Shown: positions 15,619 to 23,828, counted from the stretch's first letter. The stretch is 25,917 bases of DNA from JAJBWD01 sp041670885 (GCA_041670885.1 JBAXYJ010000009.1:1-25917), one strand, 5' to 3'. The notes: generated by a model not told the origin, from the sequence alone. Translations and numbers: made by a program.

Positions 15619-16974
15619 ATGGATGAAAATTTAATTTCAGGTAAAAGTCTAAAGCAGTGGATAACAAAATTCCCAATCCTTAGTGAAGTTATTTTACTTA
15701 AGGAAGTTACGTGGATAAACCCAAATTATTCTAATGATGAGGGGGTTTTCAGTAAGATACCTTTAAGCAGTGCTGATGTAGAGGATGCTGATGAAAGGTT
15801 AAAAAGATTTGCTCCTTATATATCAAAAGCATTTTCTGAAACATCAAAAGAAAATGGCAGAATTGAATCACCTCTTGTTGAAATACCTAATATGAAGAAA
15901 TACTTAGAGGAAATTTCATGTAATAAGTTAGAAGGAAGGCTTTTATTAAAATGTGATAATAATCTGTCAATATCCGGTTCTATAAAGGCAAGAGGCGGAA
16001 TTTATGAGGTACTTAAGCATGCAGAGGATTTAGCCTTTAGCCACAATATGATAACTAAAGAAAATGATTATTCAATTTTATGCAGTGATAAGTTTAGAGA
16101 TTTCTACTCAAAGTATTCTATAGCTGTAGGTTCTACAGGCAATTTAGGATTAAGCATTGGAATAATGGCAGCAAAACTTGGCTTTAAAGTTAAAGTTCAT
16201 ATGTCTTCCGATGCAAAGAAGTGGAAAAAAAGTCTTCTTTTGAGCAAGGGTGTTAATGTTATTGAGTATAAATCAGATTACAGCAAAGCAGTTGAGGAAG
16301 GCAGAAAACTGGCAGAAAAAGATTTAAACTGTTATTTTATTGATGATGAAAATTCAAAAGACTTGTTTTTAGGATACGCCACTGCTGCAGAAAGGGTGCA
16401 TAGTCAGCTGGAAGCTATGAGTATTACTGTGGATAATGATCACCCTTTATTTGTATATATCCCCTGTGGTGTAGGGGGAGGGCCTGGTGGAGTATCATTT
16501 GGTTTAAAGCTCTTATATGGAAATAATGTGCATACATTCTTTGCTGAGCCAACCCATTCGCCCTGCATGTTAATCGGCAGTATTACTGAAAAGCACAATA
16601 AAGTATGTGTTCAGGATTTTGGGCTTGATAACAAAACTGCTGCAGATGGATTGGCCGTTGGAAGACCATCCGGATTCGTAGGTAAAACTATGGGCAGTCT
16701 ATTAAGCGGAATTTATACTGTAAAAGATGCTTCTCTTTTTAAACTTCTCAGCAAAACCGCAGATTTAGAAAATATATACTTGGAGCCCTCTGCCACAGCC
16801 GGACTTCCAGGTATAATGAGGATATTTAATACCAAATCAGGAAAAGCATATATAGATAAGCATAATTTAAATAATAAGATGAGAAATGCAGTTCATATTG
16901 CATGGGCTACAGGCGGAGGTATGGTTCCTAAGGATGAAATGAATAATTATTATAAAATTGGAATAGAATTATAA
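15619..16974 (+). CDS. dsdA: D-serine ammonia-lyase (D-serine dehydratase)
   Basis: The 451-residue protein starts at ATG 15619, since GTGGGGTG lies just before it. It is a PLP enzyme converting D-serine to pyruvate and ammonia in the cytoplasm. The N-terminal 'LLKEVTWINPNY' and 'RFAPYISKAF' match the DsdA family. The PLP-binding Lys is K123 in SGSIKARGG, as in Escherichia coli DsdA (K118). 'VGSTGNLGLSIG' and 'CGVGGGPGGVSFG' form the substrate and phosphate-binding loops. Length is normal for the family. There is no dsdC-type activator or D-serine permease next to it, and it is a single-gene unit closed by a strong terminator. A deleted palindromic element sits right upstream. Confidence 0.95.
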   Translation: MDENLISGKSLKQWITKFPILSEVILLKEVTWINPNYSNDEGVFSKIPLSSADVEDADERLKRFAPYISKAFSETSKENGRIESPLVEIPNMKKYLEEISCNKLEGRLLLKCDNNLSISGSIKARGGIYEVLKHAEDLAFSHNMITKENDYSILCSDKFRDFYSKYSIAVGSTGNLGLSIGIMAAKLGFKVKVHMSSDAKKWKKSLLLSKGVNVIEYKSDYSKAVEEGRKLAEKDLNCYFIDDENSKDLFLGYATAAERVHSQLEAMSITVDNDHPLFVYIPCGVGGGPGGVSFGLKLLYGNNVHTFFAEPTHSPCMLIGSITEKHNKVCVQDFGLDNKTAADGLAVGRPSGFVGKTMGSLLSGIYTVKDASLFKLLSKTADLENIYLEPSATAGLPGIMRIFNTKSGKAYIDKHNLNNKMRNAVHIAWATGGGMVPKDEMNNYYKIGIEL

Positions 16975-17024
16975 AGTAATACAACACACAGATTACCTAT
17001 GTGTTGTATTACTTTATTTTTTTT
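16973..17024 (+). terminator. Rho-independent terminator of dsdA
   Basis: AAAGTAATACAACACA (16973-16988) pairs perfectly with TGTGTTGTATTACTTT (17000-17015) and is followed by ATTTTTTTT. The stem begins within the stop codon. The right arm also overlaps the stop codon of the small convergent gene at 17014. Confidence 0.9.
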
Positions 17025-17097
17025 CGGCTTTTTTCTTGTCGCTCTTTTTTTCACCTTTTTTTGAAGAGCCGCTCTTACTTTTACCTTTATCTGGCAT
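17014..17097 (-). CDS. 27-residue Lys/Ser-rich small protein
   Basis: ATG 17097 has an excellent ribosome site (GGAGGTG, 6-nt spacing). The frame encodes 27 residues, MPDKGKSKSGSSKKG and then a Lys/Glu/Asp tail. It is highly charged and basic with no hydrophobic segment, so it is likely disordered and could bind nucleic acid. I recognise no family. It overlaps the dsdA terminator, so the two convergent genes share a 3' region. Confidence 0.6.
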   Translation of the reverse strand: MPDKGKSKSGSSKKGEKKSDKKKAEKK

Positions 17098-17222
17098 AGT
17101 ATACACCTCCTGTACAAAATATCACTTTTCATAAATGATTACTTATCATATTTATTTCTACAATTATCTGAATATTCCTTTAATTTTTGAAAAATAATAT
17201 AATATTTTTTTATAAAATAGAG

Positions 17223-17270
17223 GAAATTACATAATCTAAAAATTAACTTTTTCACCCAAAATGTAATTAC
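17223..17270 (-). repeat. Palindromic element family, copy D (internally deleted)
   Basis: GAAATTACATAAT...AATTAACTTTTTCA joins directly to CCCAAAATGTAATTAC. These match the two ends of copy B read on the minus strand, with the whole central hairpin removed. The rest of the gene-free stretch 17098-17469 is very AT-rich, and I see no other gene or structured RNA in it. Confidence 0.55.
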
Positions 17271-17469
17271 CCCTTTATTAAGTTTATACAAAATTTCTTC
17301 CTTTAATACATAAAATATTTATGCCTATCTGGTATATTTGCATTCAAGGTAAAATATTAGTCTCAGCGGCTTATGATTTTTACAAATCATTGTGACTTTT
17401 TATGATATAGAAAAATGAGTTATATAGAAGTTACATTTTAACCAGCGCATAAATATTTTATTCACTTAA

Positions 17470-18570
17470 TTAAACTTTATGGGTATATAGCTTTGCATAT
17501 CCTTCCAACTTTTTCATAACAAAATCTACTTTTTCATTAACCTTGTCAAAATCCATATTTCGAATATAATATGTCTCTAATCTATCATGCAGTTCTTTTG
17601 CCCCGGAAAGAATGTTTAATGCTTTATTGATCAATTCATAAAAGGTTTCTTTATCTTCTTCTGTTTGATTTTTATAATCTATCTTTTTATTTCCTAAAAC
17701 AATAGCATCCATGTCAAACTGCTTTCCGGGCAGCTTAACTTGATTTATTTCATTTGAAGTTACAAGAGCAAAGCTTAACTTTGGTATAAATATATGCTCT
17801 AACCTTTCCGGAATAAATGGGTCATGAAAGACTTCTACATAATAGTCTCTGTTTAAAGCCTGATCCTTTATATACTCAAGAACATTGCTTTTTCCGCTTC
17901 CAGGGCCTCCATTTAGTACATAAACATTATCATAGCCCCATATCAGATTATCTATGAAGGTTACTATCCCATTTGGTGTAAATGCAGTTGCAAATAAGTG
18001 CCTGTCAAAGCCCATCTCCGTTATAGGGTTTGTAAACAGCTGGTTCTTTATATATTCCTTTAATTTATTTAACTGGGAAATATTTAAAGCTTCCTTATTA
18101 CAGAAACTCCAATCCTCATGAACACATCTTGCTGCTCCTAAAAATTTATAACAGCGCTTAAAAGTATTTCCTATTTCTTTGTTTATCTCAATTATGTTTT
18201 GCCTAGAGGTTTCAAACCCTTCTTCCCTCCAGCAGTCACCCATATTCAGTACCTCATCTACAGCACCAGGATTTACTGGGTCTACGATGTGAGGCGAGGT
18301 GCCGTCTATAATAGCTGCGTTTAGTCCTTTAATTAATAGCCCATCCAGTGAATTATTATCTGAAGAACAGTGATGATGTTCTATATCAAAGTTTTTTTCT
18401 AAGAAGTACTTTCCTACAGTTTTCATCAGAGAAGACTTGCCTGTTCCCGGTCCCCCCTTGATGACGATTATTCTTCTGGCTGCCTGCTGACTAATGATGT
18501 ATTTGTAAAGAGAATAGAACCCAACAGATGTATTACCACCTGGGAATACATGTCTTATAGTACCGCTCAT
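17470..18570 (-). CDS. Double P-loop ATPase of the PRK06851 type
   Basis: The protein has 366 residues; GGGAGG precedes ATG 18570. It carries two complete Walker A motifs, GGPGTGKSS (39-47) and GGPGSGKSN (221-229). Each is followed by a parallel set of features (HHHCSSDNN... and VEVFHDPFIPE...), so it is an internally duplicated NTPase. It matches, from memory, a clostridial family of uncharacterised ATPases annotated PRK06851, whose function is not established. The first half has a His/Cys-rich stretch (EHHHCSSD) that might bind metal. There is no membrane segment. It lies 83 bp downstream of citX in the same direction, with its own ribosome site and possibly its own promoter. Confidence 0.75.
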   Translation of the reverse strand: MSGTIRHVFPGGNTSVGFYSLYKYIISQQAARRIIVIKGGPGTGKSSLMKTVGKYFLEKNFDIEHHHCSSDNNSLDGLLIKGLNAAIIDGTSPHIVDPVNPGAVDEVLNMGDCWREEGFETSRQNIIEINKEIGNTFKRCYKFLGAARCVHEDWSFCNKEALNISQLNKLKEYIKNQLFTNPITEMGFDRHLFATAFTPNGIVTFIDNLIWGYDNVYVLNGGPGSGKSNVLEYIKDQALNRDYYVEVFHDPFIPERLEHIFIPKLSFALVTSNEINQVKLPGKQFDMDAIVLGNKKIDYKNQTEEDKETFYELINKALNILSGAKELHDRLETYYIRNMDFDKVNEKVDFVMKKLEGYAKLYTHKV

Positions 18571-18653
18571 AAAATTCCTCCCATACTAAACTAATATATA
18601 ATATGTAGGGAGAGAAAATCTGTGCAGTCAACAGTAAACCCTCTCATTAAGTT

Positions 18654-19193
18654 TTACAATTTATCTAAATCTATTGTTTCAGTTATTTTTTCTGTTTCCT
18701 TTTTTAGTTTATACACATATACCGCCACCTGATCAGATGAGTGAAGCCTCCTTGATACACAGAGACAAGCCGGGTTTTCGCATATAAAACATTTTCTTGG
18801 AGACAGGCCTATATCGCTGCGGCCAATCTGCTTTTTATCGCTGTTCATTACATCAATATCCAGCATACGCCCTCCCGGAATAGTTTCCTCTGCATAAACA
18901 CATATCTTTTTTATCTCTTCAGCTTCAGCCTCAGCTGATATGAAAAAAGCAGGACCGTCTTCACTTCGAATACAGCCTTCATAATGTACACTATTATCTT
19001 TAGAAAGTAAAATTTTATAAAAAGCTTTGCAAAGATGTAAAAACACCGGCCAAAATTCCTCTCCGGTTCTATAAGATAAAGGAATACACAGTGTAATTGT
19101 TATAATTGTGCAATTGCATTTTTCTGCAAGACTTTTTCTCATTTCCCACCTCTGTTCCCGAGCATCAAGCACATTTAATATATTCTTATCCAT
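18654..19193 (-). CDS. citX: Holo-ACP synthase CitX (apo-citrate lyase phosphoribosyl-dephospho-CoA transferase)
   Basis: The 179-residue protein starts at ATG 19193, which has AAAGGAG in front. An ATG directly after the citG stop (19211) lies before that site. CitX attaches the phosphoribosyl-dephospho-CoA prosthetic group to the acyl carrier subunit of citrate lyase. Family marks are AREQRW (11-16), the GGRMLDIDVM and GRSDIGLSPRKC segments and the Cys-rich CFICENPACLC, followed by RRLHSSD. It lies directly after citG, which makes the group that CitX transfers. No citrate lyase genes (citD, citE, citF) are in the window. Confidence 0.9.
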   Translation of the reverse strand: MDKNILNVLDAREQRWEMRKSLAEKCNCTIITITLCIPLSYRTGEEFWPVFLHLCKAFYKILLSKDNSVHYEGCIRSEDGPAFFISAEAEAEEIKKICVYAEETIPGGRMLDIDVMNSDKKQIGRSDIGLSPRKCFICENPACLCVSRRLHSSDQVAVYVYKLKKETEKITETIDLDKL

Positions 19194-19211
19194 ATTTTCT
19201 CCTTTTATCAT

Positions 19212-20081
19212 TTACAGCTGCTCTATTTTAATATTCTCTAGGTTGTACAAAGTTATTGCTGCTGAAAGAAGATCTGCACATCCTCCGGGACTTATATTAA
19301 GATTTGTATACTCCCTGTCCATTCTGAAAAGTTCTTCTCTGCCCCGGTCAGTCAGCGCACCTCCCATAGCAAGAGCATTTTTTGCAGAGCTTTTTAGATA
19401 TTCAATTGCTTCAATTCCACATCTTGCAGCCACATTTGTATCAACTACATGAGCCATCAGATGAAGAAGCACCTGCAAATATATATCATTTTTAAAGTAA
19501 CAGCCTTTCATAAAAAGCTCCCGCATAACCGGCAGGGCATATTTTCTTACTGAGCTAAATCCTGAACCTGTTTCCCCTCTGATTCCTTTCATGCCATAAA
19601 CTGCATAAAGCTGTCTGCCCTTAGTCATAGCTTTATCAGGAACATAAAAATCTTTCTCCGCTTCCATTGCTATCACTCCTGCAGCAGTGCATACACCATC
19701 TGAAGAAAGGCTTTTTAGTGTGCTGCAGCAAAAGCCGGCAGAAGCCGCAATTATCCCCATTGAAAAAATGGCTCCTTTATGGGTGTTTACTCCATTTGTG
19801 GCTTTAAACATTGTCTTTTCGCATTCTATTCCAAGAGGGCGGATTTTGCCAAGTGAATATTTATCTATAAATTTTAAGCTGCTGCCTATTTCAGCAAATT
19901 TCGAAAAATATGGTGAAATAGCTGCTATGCTTTCAGTAAAAGTAAGAAAATCCATATCTGTATGCGCTCCGCAGCTGAACCTGTCAACCAATCCCGGCTT
20001 CGGTGAGGCGGAAACCTCAGAAAGCATGGCAGATACGCAGCAGGCGCCAATCTTATCATAAATACTTGTGGCGTTTTCCAT
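19212..20081 (-). CDS. citG: Triphosphoribosyl-dephospho-CoA synthase CitG
   Basis: The 289-residue protein makes 2'-(5''-triphosphoribosyl)-3'-dephospho-CoA from ATP and dephospho-CoA, the precursor of the citrate lyase (or malonate decarboxylase) prosthetic group. Family motifs are PKPGLVDRFSCGAH (27-40), 'FTESIAAISPYF' and NGVNTHKGAIFSMG (96-109). 'CGIEAIEYLKSSAK' and the Pro-Gly-Gly end (SPGGCADLLSAAI) are also typical. AAGGAGA precedes ATG 20081. It forms a two-gene unit with citX (stop TAA abuts the next ATG). Because lyase genes are missing nearby, it presumably serves an enzyme encoded elsewhere. MdcB of malonate decarboxylase is a homologue, but the pairing with CitX supports citrate lyase. 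Confidence 0.92.
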   Translation of the reverse strand: MENATSIYDKIGACCVSAMLSEVSASPKPGLVDRFSCGAHTDMDFLTFTESIAAISPYFSKFAEIGSSLKFIDKYSLGKIRPLGIECEKTMFKATNGVNTHKGAIFSMGIIAASAGFCCSTLKSLSSDGVCTAAGVIAMEAEKDFYVPDKAMTKGRQLYAVYGMKGIRGETGSGFSSVRKYALPVMRELFMKGCYFKNDIYLQVLLHLMAHVVDTNVAARCGIEAIEYLKSSAKNALAMGGALTDRGREELFRMDREYTNLNISPGGCADLLSAAITLYNLENIKIEQL

Positions 20082-20205
20082 ATATGTCTCCTTGAATTAT
20101 TTTTTACTTCTCCTTTATTCTATCATCTTTAATTAAAATATCCATCGTCTAAATCAGAGAAACAGTTTAAAAATATCAATAAAAAAATAGGCTATAAATT
20201 AAGCA

Positions 20206-20325
20206 TTTCATCAGAGCAGGTATTCTCTATCGCATTATAAATTTGCAGCTGTAATGATAAGTACTACTACTATTTTATCCCTGGCAGTAATGCCCTTATA
20301 TGCTGCATTTCTGGAATCATATTGC
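20206..20325 (+). pseudogene. Possible C-terminal remnant of a membrane permease (AEC-like)
   Basis: Around 20239-20318 one frame reads YKFAAVMISTTTILSLAVMPLYAAFL, a hydrophobic helix with the S-T-x-L-S-x-x-x-x-P-L pattern seen at the end of AEC (auxin-efflux-type) carriers. An adjacent frame just upstream reads SSEQVFSIAL before a stop, as if frameshifted. The rest of the gene is missing. AEC carriers such as MdcF occur with malonate and citrate metabolism, so a tie to citG/citX is possible but unproven. The remaining intergenic DNA (20082-20205) shows nothing else. Confidence 0.22.
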
Positions 20326-20326
20326 A

Positions 20327-20367
20327 TAAAAACAAAGAATTCCAAATGGAGCTGCCATCTGGAATTC
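20327..20367 (-). terminator. Terminator of the 412-residue gene
   Basis: GAATTCCAGATGG and CCATTTGGAATTC (minus strand, 20337-20367) form a stem with one mismatch and a 5-nt loop. CTTTGTTTTT follows. It lies 14 nt past the stop codon. Confidence 0.75.
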
Positions 20368-20380
20368 CTTCACTTATCTT

Positions 20381-21619
20381 TTAGTATAAAATAAGATATT
20401 CGTCAAAAACCATATGTTCCCTGTTATAGCTGTTTATATTCCCGCTTTCTGTATCTATAACTGATGTTTCATCAAATCTTTCTCCCTTTGTTAAAATTAA
20501 ATATCTGTTATCTATACATTCCTTTAAAGCTCCATGTTTAATGTCATAAGTGTAATCTATTTTCTGATGAATTATCTCCTTTATATTAACTTCATTATCG
20601 GAAATAAGCCTAACAGTAAAAATATATTTCTCCCTGCCATCTAAATAATTAAAATAAGATGGAGACACTATACTAAATTTATCTTCATATAGAGATTTTA
20701 ATGTAATCATCTTTTTATTCATAGTATCTTTATTTAAAAAAGTTATAGCATTGGCGTCTTCTTTGCCATATGTGTCTGTTTCATAGAAAATATTTTCTTC
20801 ATCTGAACCAATAAAAATTTCAAAGCCCTCTATTCCATAATCCTCAATATTAATAAAGGAAAGCTCATCTGCTCCTTTCTCAGTCTCATCAATAAATTTA
20901 GCTGCAGAAATATATTTTAATCTGTCATGGTAGTAAAATTTATCCTTTGAAGAAACCCTATGCATATGAATATCCATATATATTGGTTCCTTTTGGAAGG
21001 TTTCCAGATAGTTTTCTTCATAAACTATAACCTTTTCGCCCTTTAAAACAGTTGTAAAAAATACTCCCTTTAAGCCCTTCAACAGTGGTCTGTCATTTAT
21101 TTCAAAGCTTTCTCCGGTTTCTATATTATAAAGCACACCTTTATCAAAACCGTACTTATCCTTGCCATAGTCCATATTTTCAAAATCTTCAATACTGAAT
21201 TTCTCATTTTCTTTAAAAAACACTACAAATCTTTTTTCATCTAACCTCTCAATTAAGAAAGTGCTGTATCTTTTTTCCTCTGAAAATTTAAAAACAGGCT
21301 CCGGTTTAAGGCTTTCCATATTGACTTTGTATATAGTATATTCATTTAAGAACAGCTGCTTTTTCTCTGTTAAATAGTAAAAAGCATCTTCTCCCTCCAC
21401 AGTTTTCTGGCGGGAAAAATCATACACTGCTTTTTCTTTTCCTATGTCTATTTTCCCTAATTCACCTGAGTTAAGATTATATGCAAAATAATTCTTAACA
21501 TTTTCTGACGAAAAGGGAAAATCCTTTTTATCTGCCTCCATGAATACTATATTTTTCTCTAATTTGCATATTGGTACAAGCCTCTCTTTTTTTTCTTTTC
21601 TAATATCAATTATTTCCAT
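20381..21619 (-). CDS. Uncharacterised 412-residue cytoplasmic protein
   Basis: I do not recognise this protein. GAGGAGAAG precedes ATG 21619 at good spacing. It has no signal peptide, no membrane helix and no catalytic motif I can name. The sequence is rich in Glu/Lys/Tyr/Phe and in short alternating beta-strand patterns (for example 'FYYLTEKKQLFLNEYTIYKV', 'RFVVFF', 'KYIFTVRL', 'RYLILT'). Charged turns often contain 'DTESGN' or 'NIETGES' motifs at roughly 40-60-residue intervals. That spacing suggests a beta-propeller or similar repeated-strand fold. It is a single-gene unit. Palindromic element copy B begins only 20 bp upstream of its ATG. Confidence 0.7.
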   Translation of the reverse strand: MEIIDIRKEKKERLVPICKLEKNIVFMEADKKDFPFSSENVKNYFAYNLNSGELGKIDIGKEKAVYDFSRQKTVEGEDAFYYLTEKKQLFLNEYTIYKVNMESLKPEPVFKFSEEKRYSTFLIERLDEKRFVVFFKENEKFSIEDFENMDYGKDKYGFDKGVLYNIETGESFEINDRPLLKGLKGVFFTTVLKGEKVIVYEENYLETFQKEPIYMDIHMHRVSSKDKFYYHDRLKYISAAKFIDETEKGADELSFINIEDYGIEGFEIFIGSDEENIFYETDTYGKEDANAITFLNKDTMNKKMITLKSLYEDKFSIVSPSYFNYLDGREKYIFTVRLISDNEVNIKEIIHQKIDYTYDIKHGALKECIDNRYLILTKGERFDETSVIDTESGNINSYNREHMVFDEYLILY

Positions 21620-21639
21620 GCAATCTTCTCCTCATTAAG

Positions 21640-21741
21640 GAAATTGCATAATTACCTTTGGGCTGATTTTTCAGAATAAAAATTATGAATTGTCTGCATT
21701 TTTTTATTCTGAAAAAGTTAATTCATGAATTATGCAATTTC
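21640..21741 (+). repeat. Palindromic element family, copy B (full, best preserved)
   Basis: Perfect 14-bp terminal inverted repeats, GAAATTGCATAATT (21640-21653) and AATTATGCAATTTC (21728-21741), bound a 102-bp element. Inside, TTTTTCAGAATAAAAA pairs with TTTTTTTATTCTGAAAAA. Next to the left end lies ACCTTTGGGCTGA, shared with copies C and D. It has no coding capacity. Confidence 0.75.
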
Positions 21742-21843
21742 TCATATAATTATTATTATAATTATAGACAAGTTAAAAATTTTCATACTTTTGTAAACTT
21801 AAAAGAAAATTAAGCATTAAAATAACAAAATAGTAACGAAGCT

Positions 21844-21873
21844 TTGGATATTTGCTTTTAAAATGTATATAAT
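21844..21873 (+). promoter_or_regulatory. Candidate promoter of the 73-residue gene
   Basis: TTGGAT (21844-21849), an 18-bp spacer and TATAAT (21868-21873) lie about 20 bp upstream of the ribosome site. A GGATA at 21846-21850 could also suit a forespore sigma factor; I cannot decide between them. Confidence 0.4.
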
Positions 21874-21904
21874 AAATATATATTAAACATAAAGGAGAAT
21901 AATC

Positions 21905-22126
21905 ATGTCAAAGAAAAATAAGACTTACCAAACTTCAGGGAAAAGGAAAAGTGATAACTTATTTACACTAAAAGGTGGTTACATTAAAGTAAAAATTGAT
22001 AATATTAATGATCATCTTCAAAATGTAAACAGAGGTGCAGGGGTAGTGCAAAGCAATAAAGTATACAATAGAAAAAAGAACAATCGTATAGATAATGATT
22101 ACGATTGTTCTTTTACTTTCATCTAA
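21905..22126 (+). CDS. 73-residue basic small protein, unknown
   Basis: AAAGGAG precedes ATG 21905. The protein is short, basic and polar (MSKKNKTYQTSGKRK...), with an alternating beta-like central stretch (GGYIKVKIDNIND) and no signal peptide or membrane helix. I recognise no family. Its last 15 or so codons are written through a perfect terminator hairpin (22075-22113), so the C-terminus may be shaped by that DNA rather than by protein function. Convergent with the GH13 gene. Confidence 0.6.
   Translation: MSKKNKTYQTSGKRKSDNLFTLKGGYIKVKIDNINDHLQNVNRGAGVVQSNKVYNRKKNNRIDNDYDCSFTFI
22075..22114. terminator. Bidirectional terminator inside the 3' end of the 73-residue gene
   Basis: AAAGAACAATCGTA (22075-22088) and TACGATTGTTCTTT (22100-22113) form a perfect 14-bp stem with an 11-nt loop. 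TTTT follows on the plus strand, and TTTTTT on the minus strand serves the GH13 gene. The small gene's stop codon lies beyond the hairpin. Confidence 0.75.
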
Positions 22127-22149
22127 TATGGAGAAGGATTAAAAGTGTG

Positions 22150-23775
22150 TCATTTCCCTACGGTGTAAATACATCCGGAAATTGGAGGCATTTTAATTAT
22201 CTCATCCTCTGCTTTCAGGTTGCCGCAGGTACTGAATATTACCTGGCAGCTGTCATCTTCTGTTTTTAAGGTCTCAGGTTTATTTGAAAAATTAATTAAA
22301 ATGATAAAGCTTTCCTTATCAGTAAACCTTCTGTAGGCAAGTATATTCCCTTTCGTTTCTATAATTTCAGTTTTTCCCCGGAGCAGAGCTTCACTTTCCT
22401 TTCTAAAATGGAGAAGTTTCCTATAAGTATTTAATAAAGAGTCTTCCTTATCAAGCTGAGACTCAACATTTATTTCTTTATAATTTGGAATAAGCGGAAG
22501 CCAGGGATCATTTAGGCAACCTGAGAATCCCCCGTTTATGCTTCTGCTCCACTGCATAGGTGTTCTGGCATCATCACGATTTATCATTATGCCAAGCCTT
22601 TGTGCAAGCTTTTTAGGAACCTTCTTATATAATGCTGCTAAAGGATCCTGAGCATCTTTCATGGGAATATCAGCATCTCCCATCCCTATTTCATCCCCAT
22701 AATATATAACAGGTATCCCCCTGCAGGTTAGCTGAAATAAAGTAAGCAGCTTCCACCTTTTTATGTCATTTGATACTCTTTTTATCCCTCTTCCCACATC
22801 ATGATTTGAAAACACATAGGTGGGAGTATAAGGAGAAGGATATACTCTTTCTAATGTATTTATAAGCTTCAAAAAATACTTTTTATTAAATTTATAATGA
22901 ATAAGCTGGAATAAAAATACTAAGTGAAGTCCATCACCCTTATCTCCAATAAATCTTTTAAGAATCTGGTCTTTTCCGCTTACCTCACCAATTAAAAATC
23001 TTCCCTGGTATTCATCAACGACACGCCTAAGATCTTTTGCAAATTGAAAAGACTTGACCTGATTAAAAGAATATATTTTATTTTGGAAAAATGCTTTATC
23101 GTTGTTATCCGGGGAGGGCATATATCTAAAGGAAAAAGGATTATCTTTAAAGCTCTCATCCTTTCCTATACAATTAAAAATATCAAGTCTGAAACCATCA
23201 ACACCCTTATTAAGCCAAAACCTGACTGTGTTTAACATGGTTTCTTTTACTTCCTTATTGTCATAATTTAAATCCGGCTGAAAGCTAAGGAAGCTGCTGT
23301 AATACCATTCATCCGTTGTTTTATCATAATTCCAGGCACTTTTCCCTAGCATAGATTTCCAGTTATTCGGTGGATTGCGGCCTTTCCCTTTTCTCCATAT
23401 ATACCAGTTTCTTTTAGGATTATCAATGCTTTTTCTAGATTCCTCAAACCAGCTATGTTCTATGGAGGTATGATTCATAACCATATCAAAAATTATTTTC
23501 ATTCCCTTTTCATGGACAAATTTAATAAGCTGCTCAGTATCTTCCATAGTTCCAAATATAGGATCAATGCTTAAATAATCACTGATATCGTAGCCCTGAT
23601 CCCTTTGTGGACTTTTGTAAAAAGGAGAAATCCATAATGTTTCTATACCTAACTCTTTTAAATAATCAAGCTTTTCTATAATTCCTTTTAAGTCACCTAT
23701 GCCGTCACCGTTGCTGTCCATAAATGACCTGGGATAAACTTGATATATGCTGGTCTTTTCCCACCAAAGTTTCAT
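22150..23775 (-). CDS. GH13 alpha-glucosidase / oligo-1,6-glucosidase
   Basis: The protein has 541 residues; AAAGGAGGG precedes ATG 23775. It is a cytoplasmic glycoside hydrolase of family 13 (subfamily 31 type) acting on the non-reducing ends of short alpha-glucans. N-terminal 'WWEKTSIYQVYPRSFMDSNGDGIGD' carries the Asp-rich calcium loop. Conserved region I is DMVMNH (97-102). The nucleophile is D198 (GFRLD), the acid/base E264 (LIGEVSG), and the transition-state Asp D326 (SNHD). QPDLN and DDARTPMQWS are also typical of the oligo-1,6-glucosidase group. The residue after the nucleophile is Ile; Val there is associated with alpha-1,6 and Thr with alpha-1,4 preference, so specificity is undecided. 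No sugar transporter is adjacent. Length is normal. Confidence 0.93.
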   Translation of the reverse strand: MKLWWEKTSIYQVYPRSFMDSNGDGIGDLKGIIEKLDYLKELGIETLWISPFYKSPQRDQGYDISDYLSIDPIFGTMEDTEQLIKFVHEKGMKIIFDMVMNHTSIEHSWFEESRKSIDNPKRNWYIWRKGKGRNPPNNWKSMLGKSAWNYDKTTDEWYYSSFLSFQPDLNYDNKEVKETMLNTVRFWLNKGVDGFRLDIFNCIGKDESFKDNPFSFRYMPSPDNNDKAFFQNKIYSFNQVKSFQFAKDLRRVVDEYQGRFLIGEVSGKDQILKRFIGDKGDGLHLVFLFQLIHYKFNKKYFLKLINTLERVYPSPYTPTYVFSNHDVGRGIKRVSNDIKRWKLLTLFQLTCRGIPVIYYGDEIGMGDADIPMKDAQDPLAALYKKVPKKLAQRLGIMINRDDARTPMQWSRSINGGFSGCLNDPWLPLIPNYKEINVESQLDKEDSLLNTYRKLLHFRKESEALLRGKTEIIETKGNILAYRRFTDKESFIILINFSNKPETLKTEDDSCQVIFSTCGNLKAEDEIIKMPPISGCIYTVGK

Positions 23776-23828
23776 TTTAACCCTCCTTTAAAAAGCCTGT
23801 CATCTAACTAACATGATTTTTACTCTTT

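Noticed and set aside
17271..17469. AT-rich gap examined for a riboswitch or small RNA
   Set aside because: Only short imperfect stems and no promoter-terminator pair; nothing can be supported.
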